Shown: positions 28,048 through 37,301, counted from the first letter of the stretch. The stretch: DNA of 64,000 nt from Merdibacter sp965119685 (GCA_965119685.1 OZ221971.1:62001-126000), one strand, 5' to 3'. Made by a program: numbers and translations. The notes: generated from the letters alone by a model not told the origin.

Positions 28048-28472
28048 TGATCGATCCCCCTGACAAATGTTTCCAAGTCTCTCTGAATCCACAGCTTTTC
28101 GATTTCCTCTACATTGTTCGCCCAGCGCGACACCAGCTTGCATAACAGCGGAAGATCCTTATCGCCGTCTTTTTTCGTTTTGATGATGACCAAAAAGCGC
28201 ACTGTGCTCTTGTTCCACAGCACCGGACGCTTCAAGATGGCGACAAAGCACATCTCCTTGCGCAAAATGCGGTAAAGATCCTGTAAATGGACGATACCGT
28301 TGCCCAGCTCATCCTCCCGCAGCCGCTGTTCCCGCATCGGCAGCTTGCGGATCATCCCATGATCGAGCAGATACTGATACAGGTTATTCAGCACCGCCTC
28401 CTTGTTTTCTCCCGCCAGATCCACACAGAAATTCTCTTTCTGAAAATACTTTGCTAACGCATCTCTGCCGTA
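28044..28472 (-). pseudogene. Detached EIIA-like domain of the PRD regulator
   Basis: This stretch is in the same frame as the regulator upstream and separated from it only by a TAA at 28473-28475. It encodes YGRDALAKYFQKENF, NKEAVLNNLYQYLLDHG and GNGIVHLQDLYRI, the EIIA (fructose/mannitol type) fold with its phospho-accepting His. The only internal start is a GTG at 28424 without a good ribosome site. It ends in ATGA overlap with the EIIB gene, showing that it was part of the reading chain. It is either silent, read through at low level, or reinitiated. Confidence 0.75.
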
Positions 28473-29948
28473 TTACAAATCGTCGACCCGCCGGTGAATC
28501 TCATCAAGATAGCTGTCGCTGTGAATCATGTAGAGCGGAGAGGACAGCGGGCGATCCAGCGAGAAGTTAGTCACCAGCAAATCCACATGCACCTTGTCTA
28601 ACTCCGACTTTTTCAGATAGACAACGTCATAGTTACGGGTGGAAAACGACTCCTTGATCTCATTATAATACATGATCGACTCCGGTCTGCCCAGCCCGCA
28701 CAGCACCCCGATCTGAAACTTTTTCTTCTCCTGCTTCAAGATCGACAGATTAAAATAGAGCAGCAGATAGCCGAACTCATTTTCATCCACCTCAATATCA
28801 TAAAACTGTTCGATGATCTCTACCGCCGAATGTGTCACCTTGGTGGCGAAGAGATAGCGGCGAATGTTGTCATGGACAAAGGGGTTGCGCATCACCATGT
28901 GATTGTGCAGGCGCTGCACCATCTGCGGGATGTGCAAAAACAGATAGTGATAAAGCTCGGTATCCTTTTTCAGCTGTAATCCGAAGTTGTTGTTCACCTC
29001 TTCAAAGATGATGTGAATACACTGCTCGATTCTGCGGCGTTCTTCACTGTTCAGCGTAACGGCGTCAAGAATGCGCTTGCTTTGAAAATGCATCGCATAA
29101 TAGAGGATCTCTCCGATTGGCAATACGCAGGCAAACTGCTCCTCCAACAGCTTCACCAGCAGGTCAGCCGCCCGGTATTCGATCGTATTGTGAAAACGGT
29201 GCAGGCACTCGTCATCCACCTTGACATAATCATAAAACTTGCAGCGGCGCATGCCGATGGAGATATGAATGGCCAGATTGTTGACCGAAAAGTCGGAAAG
29301 ATGGATGGCGCATTCGCGGCAGACCGTCTGTATCGCTTCAAGAATGCGCTGAAACTCCCCCTGTGTCTTGCCGGAGTTAAACAGGTTTTCCCGCTGCCAG
29401 TCATCTCCGGCCTCCTGATGAAAGTAATGCTCGCAGATGCAAAGCCGCTTATCGATCTCCGTGCCCTCCACGAAGATGCCGTAGTTCGCCTTGGAGGAAA
29501 TTTTCAGGCGAAAGTGCTCCAGCTGCTGACGCACCTCGCGCAGATCTGCCGTCAGCGTACTGCGCGACACATACAGCTCTTCCATGAGGTCCTCAAAGCG
29601 AATCGGATAATCCAGCGCCAGCAGCTTCATCGTCAGATAGTGAATCCGCTGAAAGCGATCATCCGGCAGCCTTGCCCCCTCATGCTGGGCTGCCTCCTCC
29701 CGCAGAGATGGATGAATATCCTGCCAGCGCACCTGCTCGCCGACCTGCAAGCGATACCCTTTCCCCGGCGTGCTGATGATGTCAGCCCCCTGCGAGCGGA
29801 GGATGGGATTGAGCTGGCGGATATAGGTTTTCACCGTGCGCACTGACACCGACATCCGCGTGGATAAGCGCTGCGCCGTCACATAAGCGCCCTCCTCCTC
29901 TTTCAGCAGCTGCAACAGCAGCAGCTGTTTATTCGTCAAAGCGGTCAT
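28473..29948 (-). CDS. PRD-containing transcriptional activator, truncated by an in-frame stop
   Basis: A 491-residue LicR/MtlR-type activator. Domains in order: an HTH (TAQRLSTRMSVSVRTVKTYIRQL), a second HTH (FEDLMEELYVSRSTLTADLREV), two PRD units with conserved His (LAIHISIGMRRC; YLFLHIPQMVQRLHNH) and an EIIB-like domain (FQIGVLCGLGRPESIMYYNEI). The EIIA domain that family members carry next follows in frame after a single TAA, replacing what may have been CAA. It belongs to the sugar PTS operon and probably binds the palindrome at 33731-33754. Without EIIA the protein might be locked in one activity state. Confidence 0.88.
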   Translation of the reverse strand: MTALTNKQLLLLQLLKEEEGAYVTAQRLSTRMSVSVRTVKTYIRQLNPILRSQGADIISTPGKGYRLQVGEQVRWQDIHPSLREEAAQHEGARLPDDRFQRIHYLTMKLLALDYPIRFEDLMEELYVSRSTLTADLREVRQQLEHFRLKISSKANYGIFVEGTEIDKRLCICEHYFHQEAGDDWQRENLFNSGKTQGEFQRILEAIQTVCRECAIHLSDFSVNNLAIHISIGMRRCKFYDYVKVDDECLHRFHNTIEYRAADLLVKLLEEQFACVLPIGEILYYAMHFQSKRILDAVTLNSEERRRIEQCIHIIFEEVNNNFGLQLKKDTELYHYLFLHIPQMVQRLHNHMVMRNPFVHDNIRRYLFATKVTHSAVEIIEQFYDIEVDENEFGYLLLYFNLSILKQEKKKFQIGVLCGLGRPESIMYYNEIKESFSTRNYDVVYLKKSELDKVHVDLLVTNFSLDRPLSSPLYMIHSDSYLDEIHRRVDDL

Positions 29949-30017
29949 GTTCCCTCACTCCCTTCAAAGCAAAAAGAAGAAACAGGAGACTTTCGCCCGT
30001 TTCTTCTAAATATGATG

Positions 30018-30836
30018 TTAAAGAATGCCAACAAACACACCGGCAATACCGACAACGATCGTCAGCAGCAAAATCGCAGTCGAGCTCCATCCCTTTTTCA
30101 AAAGGCCGAACATCGCAAGCGTATATAGCAGCGGCAGTAACAGCGGGAAGATCTGATCGAGATAACTCTGAATGAGGAAGGTCGTCTCGCCCAGCGTTAC
30201 CTGAAGCGGGGTCGTCATCGACACCATGCTGGCGCTCATTGCGCCGATGACCATCAAACCGACGATCGTCGCACCCTTGCTCAGCATTTGCAGCACGCCG
30301 CTGTCCTTCGCATTGTCTAGCAATCTGGTACCGGAGCGATAGCCCAGCACGGTCAGCACATAACGAACGATGATATGCGGGATGTTGAACACGAGCAGAA
30401 ACATGATCGGGCCTAAGATGCTTCCCTGCTGGCACAGCGAGATACCGATGCCGCTGGCGATGATGCGCAGGGTACCTTGGAAGATGGAATCGCCGATGCC
30501 GGCAAAAGGCCCCATCAAGCCGACCTTAACGTTATTGATAATGCTCTTGTCGAAATTCGGATTCTGACTGGCTTCCTTCTCCAGTGCCGCGGCGATACCG
30601 CTGATAGCGCCTACGACATGCGGCGTCGTATTGAAGATCGCGATATGGCGTGTCAGCGCGTCGGCACGATCCTCCTTGGTGTGATAAAAGCGCTTGATGG
30701 CAGGCCACATGCCCACAGCGAAGCCAAGCGCCTGCTGGCGCTCATAGTTATAAGCGTTTTCCAGTAAGAACGAATACCAGAACAGCTCATGCACCATTTT
30801 CTTTTCATCTTTTGTCAACGTATCCTGCTTAGGCAT
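30018..30836 (-). CDS. Mannose-family PTS EIID membrane component
   Basis: A 272-residue EIID, in the family range. It begins MPKQDTLTKDEKKMVHELFWYSFLLENAYNYERQQALGFA, which carries the N-terminal EIID signature, and ends in several hydrophobic segments. With EIIC it forms the sugar channel. ATG at 30836 overlaps the end of the EIIC gene by eight bases (ATGCCTAA) and has a GAGGAGG box. It is the last transport component before the regulator gene in transcription order. Confidence 0.93.
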   Translation of the reverse strand: MPKQDTLTKDEKKMVHELFWYSFLLENAYNYERQQALGFAVGMWPAIKRFYHTKEDRADALTRHIAIFNTTPHVVGAISGIAAALEKEASQNPNFDKSIINNVKVGLMGPFAGIGDSIFQGTLRIIASGIGISLCQQGSILGPIMFLLVFNIPHIIVRYVLTVLGYRSGTRLLDNAKDSGVLQMLSKGATIVGLMVIGAMSASMVSMTTPLQVTLGETTFLIQSYLDQIFPLLLPLLYTLAMFGLLKKGWSSTAILLLTIVVGIAGVFVGIL

Positions 30837-31605
30837 CGAACAAGTCCTCCTCTTCTGAATCGACGGCGGCGGACACTGCCGTCTTGCTTCTGTTTTCATA
30901 TACGACGATGAAGGCCACCATCACACCGATGATCGTCACGGCCAATACCGGCAGCTGCATGTAGGCGGTAGCGACAAAGCCAACCAAATAATACAGGAAG
31001 TTCTTGCTGTTCATCATCGGCTGTAACAGCAGCGCGAAGCCGACTGCCGGCAGCAAGCCCCCCGCTACCTGCAAGCCTCTCATCAGCACCTCGGGAATGT
31101 TCTCCACAAATGCGGAAACCGCCGGAGCGCCGACCAAGATCGCAAAGAAAGCCACTAAGAAATACATCAGGCTTTGCAGCATCAGTCCGCCGAAGTTCAG
31201 CAGATGCAGACCGCGGATGTTCGCATCCTTTGCCAGCTTGACGGCAAAGTCCATAAACCAGCTGCGGACGATGAAGATGACGACTTTAATCGACTGTGCC
31301 AAAATGGAAATCGGCAAGCCCAGCGTGATCGCCACTTCTGTTCCCTGTCCCGACATGATGGCAAACGCAGTACCCAAACCGGCGCCGACCAGCACATCCG
31401 GGGGAACGGCCGCACCGATCTGCATAGCGCCCATGAACACCAGCTCCAAGGCGGCACCCATCACCAAGCCGGAGGTGACGTCCCCCAACGCCAAACCGAC
31501 CAACGGGCTGACGACCAGCGGACGAATGACCATCGGGGTTCCTCCCATTTTCTCAATCGTCCAACACAAAGCTAAAATTAAACCAACGATAAATGCTTCA
31601 TACAT
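30829..31605 (-). CDS. Mannose-family PTS EIIC membrane component
   Basis: A 258-residue polytopic EIIC (MYEAFIVGLILALCWTIEKMGGTPMVIRPLVVSPLVGLALGD). It is the substrate channel together with EIID. Expression is coupled to EIID by overlap. Specificity cannot be read from sequence alone, but the operon's SIS-domain enzyme suggests an amino- or Amadori-sugar. Confidence 0.93.
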   Translation of the reverse strand: MYEAFIVGLILALCWTIEKMGGTPMVIRPLVVSPLVGLALGDVTSGLVMGAALELVFMGAMQIGAAVPPDVLVGAGLGTAFAIMSGQGTEVAITLGLPISILAQSIKVVIFIVRSWFMDFAVKLAKDANIRGLHLLNFGGLMLQSLMYFLVAFFAILVGAPAVSAFVENIPEVLMRGLQVAGGLLPAVGFALLLQPMMNSKNFLYYLVGFVATAYMQLPVLAVTIIGVMVAFIVVYENRSKTAVSAAVDSEEEDLFDA

Positions 31606-31639
31606 ATAAAATGTCCCTCCTTTTCCGGTTTAATTTCTT

Positions 31640-32158
31640 TTATATTTTCGCGCGCAGCGCTTTGAAGTCATGAACGGCCGTCGAAGGCACCTCCTGTACC
31701 TCAATGCAGTATCCCTGCGCGTCGATCTGATCTAAATAGCGCAGATCCTCCTCATCGACATAGACCGCTTTGGAAAACATCCGTTTCCCCTCTGCGCTCT
31801 GCATGCCGCCCAGATTGATACACGGCCTCTCTTCGATCATTCCTAACAGCGTATAAGCCGCCTGCGGACTCGCGCAGATGACAAACACCTTCATCTTTTC
31901 CAGCTTGGGATTTTTTAAAAGCACCGCCGCATCCGCCACGCTGCGCGTCGCCAGCTTGACGCCCGGCGGACAGCACATCTGAATCGTCGCCTTGCGCAGC
32001 GAATCTCCTGCCGCCTCATCGCTGGCGATGACGATCGCATCATAGCCCAGCGCGCTCTTCCAGCTGAATGCCACCTGCCCGTGCAGCAGGCGATCATCAA
32101 TTCTCAGTTTTTGTATCATCTCTCTTGCTTTCATACAGGCTTCCCCATAGAAGCCCAT
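31640..32158 (-). CDS. Mannose-family PTS EIIB component
   Basis: A 172-residue EIIB with the unaltered active-site motif RIDDRLLHGQVAFSW, whose His accepts phosphate from EIIA and passes it to the sugar. The ATG at 32158 has AAAGGAGG at good distance; an internal ATG (32119) would match the shorter family start. It is followed by EIIC and EIID genes. Confidence 0.92.
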   Translation of the reverse strand: MGFYGEACMKAREMIQKLRIDDRLLHGQVAFSWKSALGYDAIVIASDEAAGDSLRKATIQMCCPPGVKLATRSVADAAVLLKNPKLEKMKVFVICASPQAAYTLLGMIEERPCINLGGMQSAEGKRMFSKAVYVDEEDLRYLDQIDAQGYCIEVQEVPSTAVHDFKALRAKI

Positions 32159-32212
32159 ACGTTCCTCCTTTCTTTCCTCGTCAGTGAGGACACCCATCAG
32201 CGTCTGTTTCTT

Positions 32213-32620
32213 TTAATCGAAATCATCTCCGTCAGCCGCCTGCGCCATCAGATCGTTGACGACAAGCACCTGCGTCTGCGCCTGTGCGACGATCTCCCGT
32301 ACTCCCGCAAGGTCCAAGCTCTCCCGGCGTGACAGCAGCTCCAGCACGCAAGGCAAGTTCACACCCGTCACCAAGGTGATCGAATGACTTTGCATGTAGG
32401 GCATCAGCGCCTGATTGACGCTGCCGCCAAACATGTCTGTCAGCACCAGCACCGGGGCGTCTGCGGGCGTTTGGAAGTAAGCGTCCAGCTGCTCTTTCAG
32501 GCTGTGATCGTCCACATAGGCGTTAATCATGTCCACCCCTTGCAGATCGCCTAAGATGATTCCAGCCGCGCTGTACATTCCCTGTGCCAGCGTTCCGTGT
32601 GTGGCAAGCAATACCTTCAT
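32213..32620 (-). CDS. Mannose-family PTS EIIA component
   Basis: A 135-residue EIIA of the mannose family. The phosphorylated His is in LLATHGTLAQGM at the N-terminus; VLVLTDMFGGSVNQAL is the second signature. It receives phosphate from HPr and passes it to the operon's EIIB. The second ATG is preferred because AAAGG abuts the first. It is separated from the SIS-domain gene by only five bases. Confidence 0.93.
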   Translation of the reverse strand: MKVLLATHGTLAQGMYSAAGIILGDLQGVDMINAYVDDHSLKEQLDAYFQTPADAPVLVLTDMFGGSVNQALMPYMQSHSITLVTGVNLPCVLELLSRRESLDLAGVREIVAQAQTQVLVVNDLMAQAADGDDFD

Positions 32621-32625
32621 TTCTC

Positions 32626-33669
32626 TCATCCTTTCTCAATCGTCTTTGAGACGTAGCGTTTCATGCCCGCATTGAGCGGACGGGACAGATCGCGTCCCTT
32701 ATCGCTCGCCAGGCAATAGGCCAGCACCTGTGCGACCGTCACATATTCCAAAGCGCTGAAATAGACGCTTTGCGGGTCCATATGCAAATCTCTTTGATCC
32801 AGCGTCACATCGCCGATCAGCGCACAGTAGCCGATTTCCGCTTTCAGGAAGCGGGCGATGTTTTTTGCCTTCTCCTCATCCTCACCGCTGCGCACAAACA
32901 GCAGGTAGACCATCGAGCTGTCAAAGCAGTTCTGCGGACCGTGGATAAATTCCTCCAGCTCAAAGCTGCGCGTCACTAACGGCACCATCTCCATGAGCTT
33001 GATATCCGCTTCATTGGCGATCGGATAGAGATCGTTGGTGCCTGCCAGAAAGATGGCGGATGCCCGCAGCAGGCGGAATCGATGCTGCTGATAGTAGGTG
33101 AGCGTCTGTTCCCTGACGGCGGGAAGATGGGCGATCATCTTTTGATAATCCGCATCATATATCTCCTCTTTCTCCGCCTTGGCAAGCACCAGCGCCAGCT
33201 GCCAGCAGACAGCGACCGTGGCAGAAAAGCCGATGGTGCGATACATATACTCCTCCTGACCACAGCCCATATCAATCCAGACATCGCTCACCTCGGCGAT
33301 CGGGGATGCATGCTCAGCGGTGATCGCACAGTGCATCAATCCAAGGCGTTTCACCTTTTCGATCGATTCATACACCAAGCGCGTACTGCCCCCCTGACTG
33401 ATAAACACATAGAGCGCCTGATCATCCAAACGTCTCGTATAGTTGTAAAACAGATTCGGATAATACAGCTGCACTTCCAGCCCCAGCCGCTCATAGAAAG
33501 CGCGGCAGGCATGCACCGCATTATAGGAGGAACCGCTGCCGACAAACACGACGCGATGAACGTCTCTCTCCCCCAGATAAGCTTTCAGCGATGCAAACGT
33601 CTCCTCGCGCCGGTGAGCGATTCTCTCCAGCACGAAGGGGATTCTCTCAATACAATCCAATACCGTCAT
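32626..33669 (-). CDS. SIS-domain sugar isomerase / deglycase (FrlB-like)
   Basis: A 347-residue protein with two SIS domains (VVFVGSGSSYNAVHACRAFYERL; FLAGTNDLYPIANEADIKLMEMVPL with EFIHGPQ). The layout matches GlmS-like isomerase domains and the FrlB/GfrE-type deglycases, which release glucose-6-phosphate from fructoselysine- or glucoselysine-6-phosphate. Being the first gene of a mannose-family PTS operon fits catabolism of a phosphorylated Amadori or amino sugar. The start at 33669 is placed nine bases after AAAGGAG. The substrate remains inference. Confidence 0.85.
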   Translation of the reverse strand: MTVLDCIERIPFVLERIAHRREETFASLKAYLGERDVHRVVFVGSGSSYNAVHACRAFYERLGLEVQLYYPNLFYNYTRRLDDQALYVFISQGGSTRLVYESIEKVKRLGLMHCAITAEHASPIAEVSDVWIDMGCGQEEYMYRTIGFSATVAVCWQLALVLAKAEKEEIYDADYQKMIAHLPAVREQTLTYYQQHRFRLLRASAIFLAGTNDLYPIANEADIKLMEMVPLVTRSFELEEFIHGPQNCFDSSMVYLLFVRSGEDEEKAKNIARFLKAEIGYCALIGDVTLDQRDLHMDPQSVYFSALEYVTVAQVLAYCLASDKGRDLSRPLNAGMKRYVSKTIEKG

Positions 33670-33730
33670 TTTGCTCATCTCCTTTGTCACATTCAATATA
33701 CAAACAAAATCGACACGTTTCCACAGGATT

Positions 33731-33754
33731 ATTTGCACGAGCATTCGTGCAAAT
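33731..33754 (-). promoter_or_regulatory. Operator palindrome and promoter of the sugar PTS operon
   Basis: ATTTGCACGA and TCGTGCAAAT are perfect inverted arms with four bases between. A half copy (TTGCACGA) lies nearby at about 33796-33803. Downstream on the minus strand, TGGAAA and TATATT are spaced 17 bases apart, a weak -35 with a fair -10, placed about 25 bases after the palindrome. That is the layout of an activator-dependent promoter, here probably for the PRD regulator of this operon. Confidence 0.7.
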
Positions 33755-33975
33755 GTATTCCGGCGGCGATACATTCCGCTTTTATCGACAAAGGAATTGC
33801 ACGAAAATCCTCTCCATTTGCCCGTTTCTGAGGTGGCCGCCCCCCTTTTTATGTTTTCTTCTCCCTATGACAGCCCTCCCGCCTCCTCACGCCACCTAAA
33901 GGACACTGATTTTTCACAAGCCTATTTGAATAGATGAAAAAAACGGTCAGAATTGTTCCAACCGTTTCCTTTGTC

Positions 33976-34602
33976 TCAGCAATTTCTCATGGCATCTCGT
34001 TTTTGCATCCATGTCATCGCATACAGCTGATCTGCCTGCTCACAGATGCTGCGGATACAGCAAAGCGTCTGCCACACGCTTTGCGCTAACCCCTGCTTCA
34101 GCGCACCGGGAACCATCTCCCGCTGAAATTGTGCGAATAAAAGCTCCGCTTCCTCAATGCGCCTTGCCGCTGCCTGCACTCTGCGGACAGACGTGCTTTG
34201 ACACAGCTTACCCAGCTTTCGCAAAGCATCCGCCAACGTCAGCTCCAGCTGCCTAACCATTTCCTTCGCCCGTGCATCCTCACAGCGATTTGCAAACTGT
34301 GCCACACTGCGGGCATTGTCCTTGATCGCGGCTAACGATGCGGCGATGTGCGCATAAAACGCCAGCTCCCGCGTGTCAAGGCGCGCCGCCTGCATCCGTT
34401 TTGTCAGCTCATTCACCTGATGATCGATCACATCCTTCATCCGCAAAATCCGCTGTTCCTTTTTCATCACTTTATATAGCGTTTGATATTCTTTGCCCTC
34501 CAGCATTTGAATGCAGATCTCATGCTGGTGAGCGATGGTTTCACAGAGGCTATCGACGCTGTTCCTCACTTTTTCCATTGCGCTATCCGGCTTCACAGCC
34601 AT
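33976..34602 (-). CDS. PhoU-like protein, second copy
   Basis: A 208-residue all-helical protein with repeats in the PhoU manner (CIQMLEGKEYQTLYKVMKKEQRILRMKDVIDHQVNELTKRM). It lies 33 bases after the phoU gene on the same strand. A role as accessory regulator of the Pst transporter is likely but its sequence is divergent. The start codon is close to its AAAAGGG box, so a start a few codons further in is possible. Confidence 0.6.
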   Translation of the reverse strand: MAVKPDSAMEKVRNSVDSLCETIAHQHEICIQMLEGKEYQTLYKVMKKEQRILRMKDVIDHQVNELTKRMQAARLDTRELAFYAHIAASLAAIKDNARSVAQFANRCEDARAKEMVRQLELTLADALRKLGKLCQSTSVRRVQAAARRIEEAELLFAQFQREMVPGALKQGLAQSVWQTLCCIRSICEQADQLYAMTWMQKRDAMRNC

Positions 34603-34635
34603 CCCTTTTCCTTTGACGCCGGCAGTGATCGATGC

Positions 34636-35283
34636 TTATCCGAAGTCGTAGTGCTGCCCCTTCATCACATAGAGCACATGCTCGCAGATGTTCTTGATAT
34701 GATCGCCGGCGCGTTCGATATTGCGCAGCATTGCGCTGATCTCGAAGAGCTCTTGCAGGGCGTCCGCCTGATTTTCGCTGTTTTCGCTTAACAGCCGATT
34801 GCGAATATCCTTCATCTGCCGATTGATCACAGCATCCTGCTCGGGAATGGCAAAGGCCGCCTCCTCGTCCTGATCGACCATGCACTGCATCGCTTTTTCC
34901 AGCATCGTGATCATATCCTTTTCCATCGAAATCGCATAATCCGCCACGATGTCGCTGAGATGATCCTGCTTGATTAAAAACTTGGCGACATTTTTCGCAT
35001 AATCGCCGATGCGCTCCAGCTCTGTGGCGATCTTGATCGTCCCGATGACCTTGCGCAGATCGCTGGCCACCGGTGCTAACAGCGCCAAGGATTCGATCGC
35101 CAGATCGTTGATCTCCTCCTCCATGTGATTGATGCGCTCATCCGCCTGAACGATCTCCAGCTCTCTCTCTCTGTTTGGCTGTGCCAGCACCTCGCATACG
35201 AGGGCATGCATGTGAATGACGCGGCTGCCCATCTTGACAAGCGTCTGTTCCATCTGTGAAAGCTTTCCATCAATACGTATCAT
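34636..35283 (-). CDS. phoU: Phosphate transport regulator PhoU
   Basis: A 215-residue PhoU of standard length with the two helical repeats (MIRIDGKLSQMEQTLVKMGSRVIHMHALV; ADYAISMEKDMITMLEKAMQCMVDQ) and conserved metal-binding acidic runs (ELERIGDYAKNVAKF; NIERAGDHIKNICEHVLYV). PhoU links the Pst transporter to the PhoR kinase and curbs phosphate uptake. It is co-transcribed after pstB. Confidence 0.95.
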   Translation of the reverse strand: MIRIDGKLSQMEQTLVKMGSRVIHMHALVCEVLAQPNRERELEIVQADERINHMEEEINDLAIESLALLAPVASDLRKVIGTIKIATELERIGDYAKNVAKFLIKQDHLSDIVADYAISMEKDMITMLEKAMQCMVDQDEEAAFAIPEQDAVINRQMKDIRNRLLSENSENQADALQELFEISAMLRNIERAGDHIKNICEHVLYVMKGQHYDFG

Positions 35284-35297
35284 ATCCTGTCCTCCTG

Positions 35298-36056
35298 TTA
35301 TCCAAACCTTCCGGTGATATAGTCCTCTGTACGCTGATCGCTTGGATTTTGAAAGATAACGCTCGTCTTGTCGAACTCGACGATCTCCCCCAGCAGAAAG
35401 AACGCCGTATAATCGCTGACGCGGGCTGCCTGCTGCATGTTGTGAGTGACGATGACGATGGTGTAATCCTTTTTCAGCTCTGTTGCCAGCTCCTCGATCT
35501 TATTGGTGGAGATCGGGTCTAGCGCCGAGGTCGGCTCATCCATCAAAATGACCTCCGGCTCCATGGCGATCGTGCGGGCGATGCACAAGCGCTGCTGCTG
35601 ACCGCCGGATAAGCCATAGGCGCTGTCCTTGAGGCGATCCTTGACCTCGTCCCATAAAGCGGAACGCCGCAATGACTGCTCGACGATCTGATTCAGTGTC
35701 TTTTTATCCTTGATACCCTGACAGCGCGGTCCGTAGGCGATATTGTCATAGATGGACATCGGGAAAGGGTTGGGTTTTTGAAACACCATGCCGACACGGG
35801 TGCGCAGATCGACGACGTTGAGTCCGCCCTTGTAGATGTCCTTGCCTTCGATGGTGATCTCCCCCTCTACCCGGCAGCTGTCGATGAGATCGTTCATGCG
35901 GTTAAGACAGCGCAGAAAGGTGGACTTGCCGCAGCCGGATGGGCCGATCAAAGCGGTGATCGCATTCTTTTCGATCTGCATGTTCAAATCGATCAGCGCC
36001 TGTTTCTCACCGTAGAACAGGTTGAGATGATTGACTTCAAAAATGACGTTTTCCAT
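35298..36056 (-). CDS. pstB: Phosphate ABC transporter ATPase PstB
   Basis: A 252-residue ABC ATPase: Walker A GPSGCGKSTFLRCLNRMNDL, which is a PstB hallmark, signature LSGGQQQRLCIARTI and Walker B EVILMDEPTSALDPIST. It powers the PstC-PstA channel. It follows pstA by nine bases. Confidence 0.97.
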   Translation of the reverse strand: MENVIFEVNHLNLFYGEKQALIDLNMQIEKNAITALIGPSGCGKSTFLRCLNRMNDLIDSCRVEGEITIEGKDIYKGGLNVVDLRTRVGMVFQKPNPFPMSIYDNIAYGPRCQGIKDKKTLNQIVEQSLRRSALWDEVKDRLKDSAYGLSGGQQQRLCIARTIAMEPEVILMDEPTSALDPISTNKIEELATELKKDYTIVIVTHNMQQAARVSDYTAFFLLGEIVEFDKTSVIFQNPSDQRTEDYITGRFG

Positions 36057-36065
36057 AAACTCCTC

Positions 36066-37301
36066 CTAATACCAAGCCTTTGAGAATCGCTTGCTGATGA
36101 ATTTCACCGCAAAATTGAGCACGAGCACAAAACATAAAATGATGATGGAGATGGCACAGGCCAGCTCGTAATTGGGCTGTTCCCCGCTCATGACACTCCA
36201 GATCTGCACAGCTAATGAAGTACCTTGGCTCAACAGTGTCGGAGAGTCGTTGATGAAAGTGCCCATCGTATAGATGAGTGCGGCAGATTCGCCGATGACT
36301 CGCCCGATACCTAACAGCACGCCGGTCAGGATGCCCGGTACGGCGCAGGGCAATACAACCTTGAAGATCGTCTGGGATTGATTGGCGCCAACGGAGAGCG
36401 ATGCGTCGCGCAGATGCTGAGGAACCACTAACAGCGCTTCCTCGGTGGAGCGGATGATCGTCGGCAGCAGGATGATCGACATCGTCAAACCGCCTAACAG
36501 GATGCTGGTGGTCGTCGCGCCGAAAAGCTGTGTGATCGGAAAGAGGACGCTGACGCCCATCAGACCGAAGACGATGCTCGGCACGCCGGTCAGCGTTTCG
36601 ACGCCGCTTCTCAGCAGTGCGTTAAACTTCGATTTCTTTGCATACTCATTGAGATAGATCGCCGCGGCGATGCCGATGGGAATCGCGATGGCAAGCGAAA
36701 TGGCCAACAGATACAGCGTTGACAAAATCGAGCCGCGGATACCGCCGCCGGTGGTCTGAATGAACAATGAACGCACGGCGCTTGCCGTATCGAGATCGGC
36801 GATGACCTCCTGTGCGCTCTGCCCGCCGACAGCCGCCAGCTTCGTACTGCCATCCTCATCCAGATAAGAAAGACGAGACACCTGCATGCCTGCCTGCAAG
36901 GTAAACGCCTTGGGATTGGAGCGGATGCTGACATCGCTCATCTCATACAGCGGCGATTGCTCGTCGATATACTCCACCAGCACCAGCTTTTCCTTGTGCG
37001 CATTGACATGATCGACCAAAGCGATTCCCCACTTTTCGGAGAAATAGGCGTCCTCGCTGAGAGTCTGCGGCGCTTGAAAGCCGGCGGGAGAGGCATCGCT
37101 GATTAACTCCACGTTATAGTTTTGCGACCAGTAATTGCTCGTCAGCAAATCCATGTTGATGGAAGAGAAGCCCTTGCCGAAGACGAATGCAAACAGCGCG
37201 ATCAGCACCACAAGGGAAATGCTGCCGGAAAGATAGGTGATCCCCTGTAACACTCCGTCATAGAATCTTCGTTTTTTCTGATTCCCCGATGTGTTTCTCA
37301 T
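36066..37301 (-). CDS. pstA: Phosphate ABC transporter permease PstA
   Basis: A 411-residue permease. The C-terminal part is a standard PstA (TLYLLAISLAIAIPIGIAAAIYLNEYA; RSTEEALLVVPQHLRDASLSVGANQSQTIFKVVLPCAVPGILTG). Between the first membrane helix (about 25-45) and the second, there is an extracytoplasmic stretch of about 130 residues (about 50-185), so the protein is longer than the usual 280-300. Longer PstA forms exist in Gram-positives. The start overlaps the pstC stop by four bases. Confidence 0.93.
   Translation of the reverse strand: MRNTSGNQKKRRFYDGVLQGITYLSGSISLVVLIALFAFVFGKGFSSINMDLLTSNYWSQNYNVELISDASPAGFQAPQTLSEDAYFSEKWGIALVDHVNAHKEKLVLVEYIDEQSPLYEMSDVSIRSNPKAFTLQAGMQVSRLSYLDEDGSTKLAAVGGQSAQEVIADLDTASAVRSLFIQTTGGGIRGSILSTLYLLAISLAIAIPIGIAAAIYLNEYAKKSKFNALLRSGVETLTGVPSIVFGLMGVSVLFPITQLFGATTTSILLGGLTMSIILLPTIIRSTEEALLVVPQHLRDASLSVGANQSQTIFKVVLPCAVPGILTGVLLGIGRVIGESAALIYTMGTFINDSPTLLSQGTSLAVQIWSVMSGEQPNYELACAISIIILCFVLVLNFAVKFISKRFSKAWY

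Noticed and set aside
29013..29846. 277-codon plus-strand open frame
   Set aside because: It is antisense to the PRD regulator, whose domains are unmistakable.
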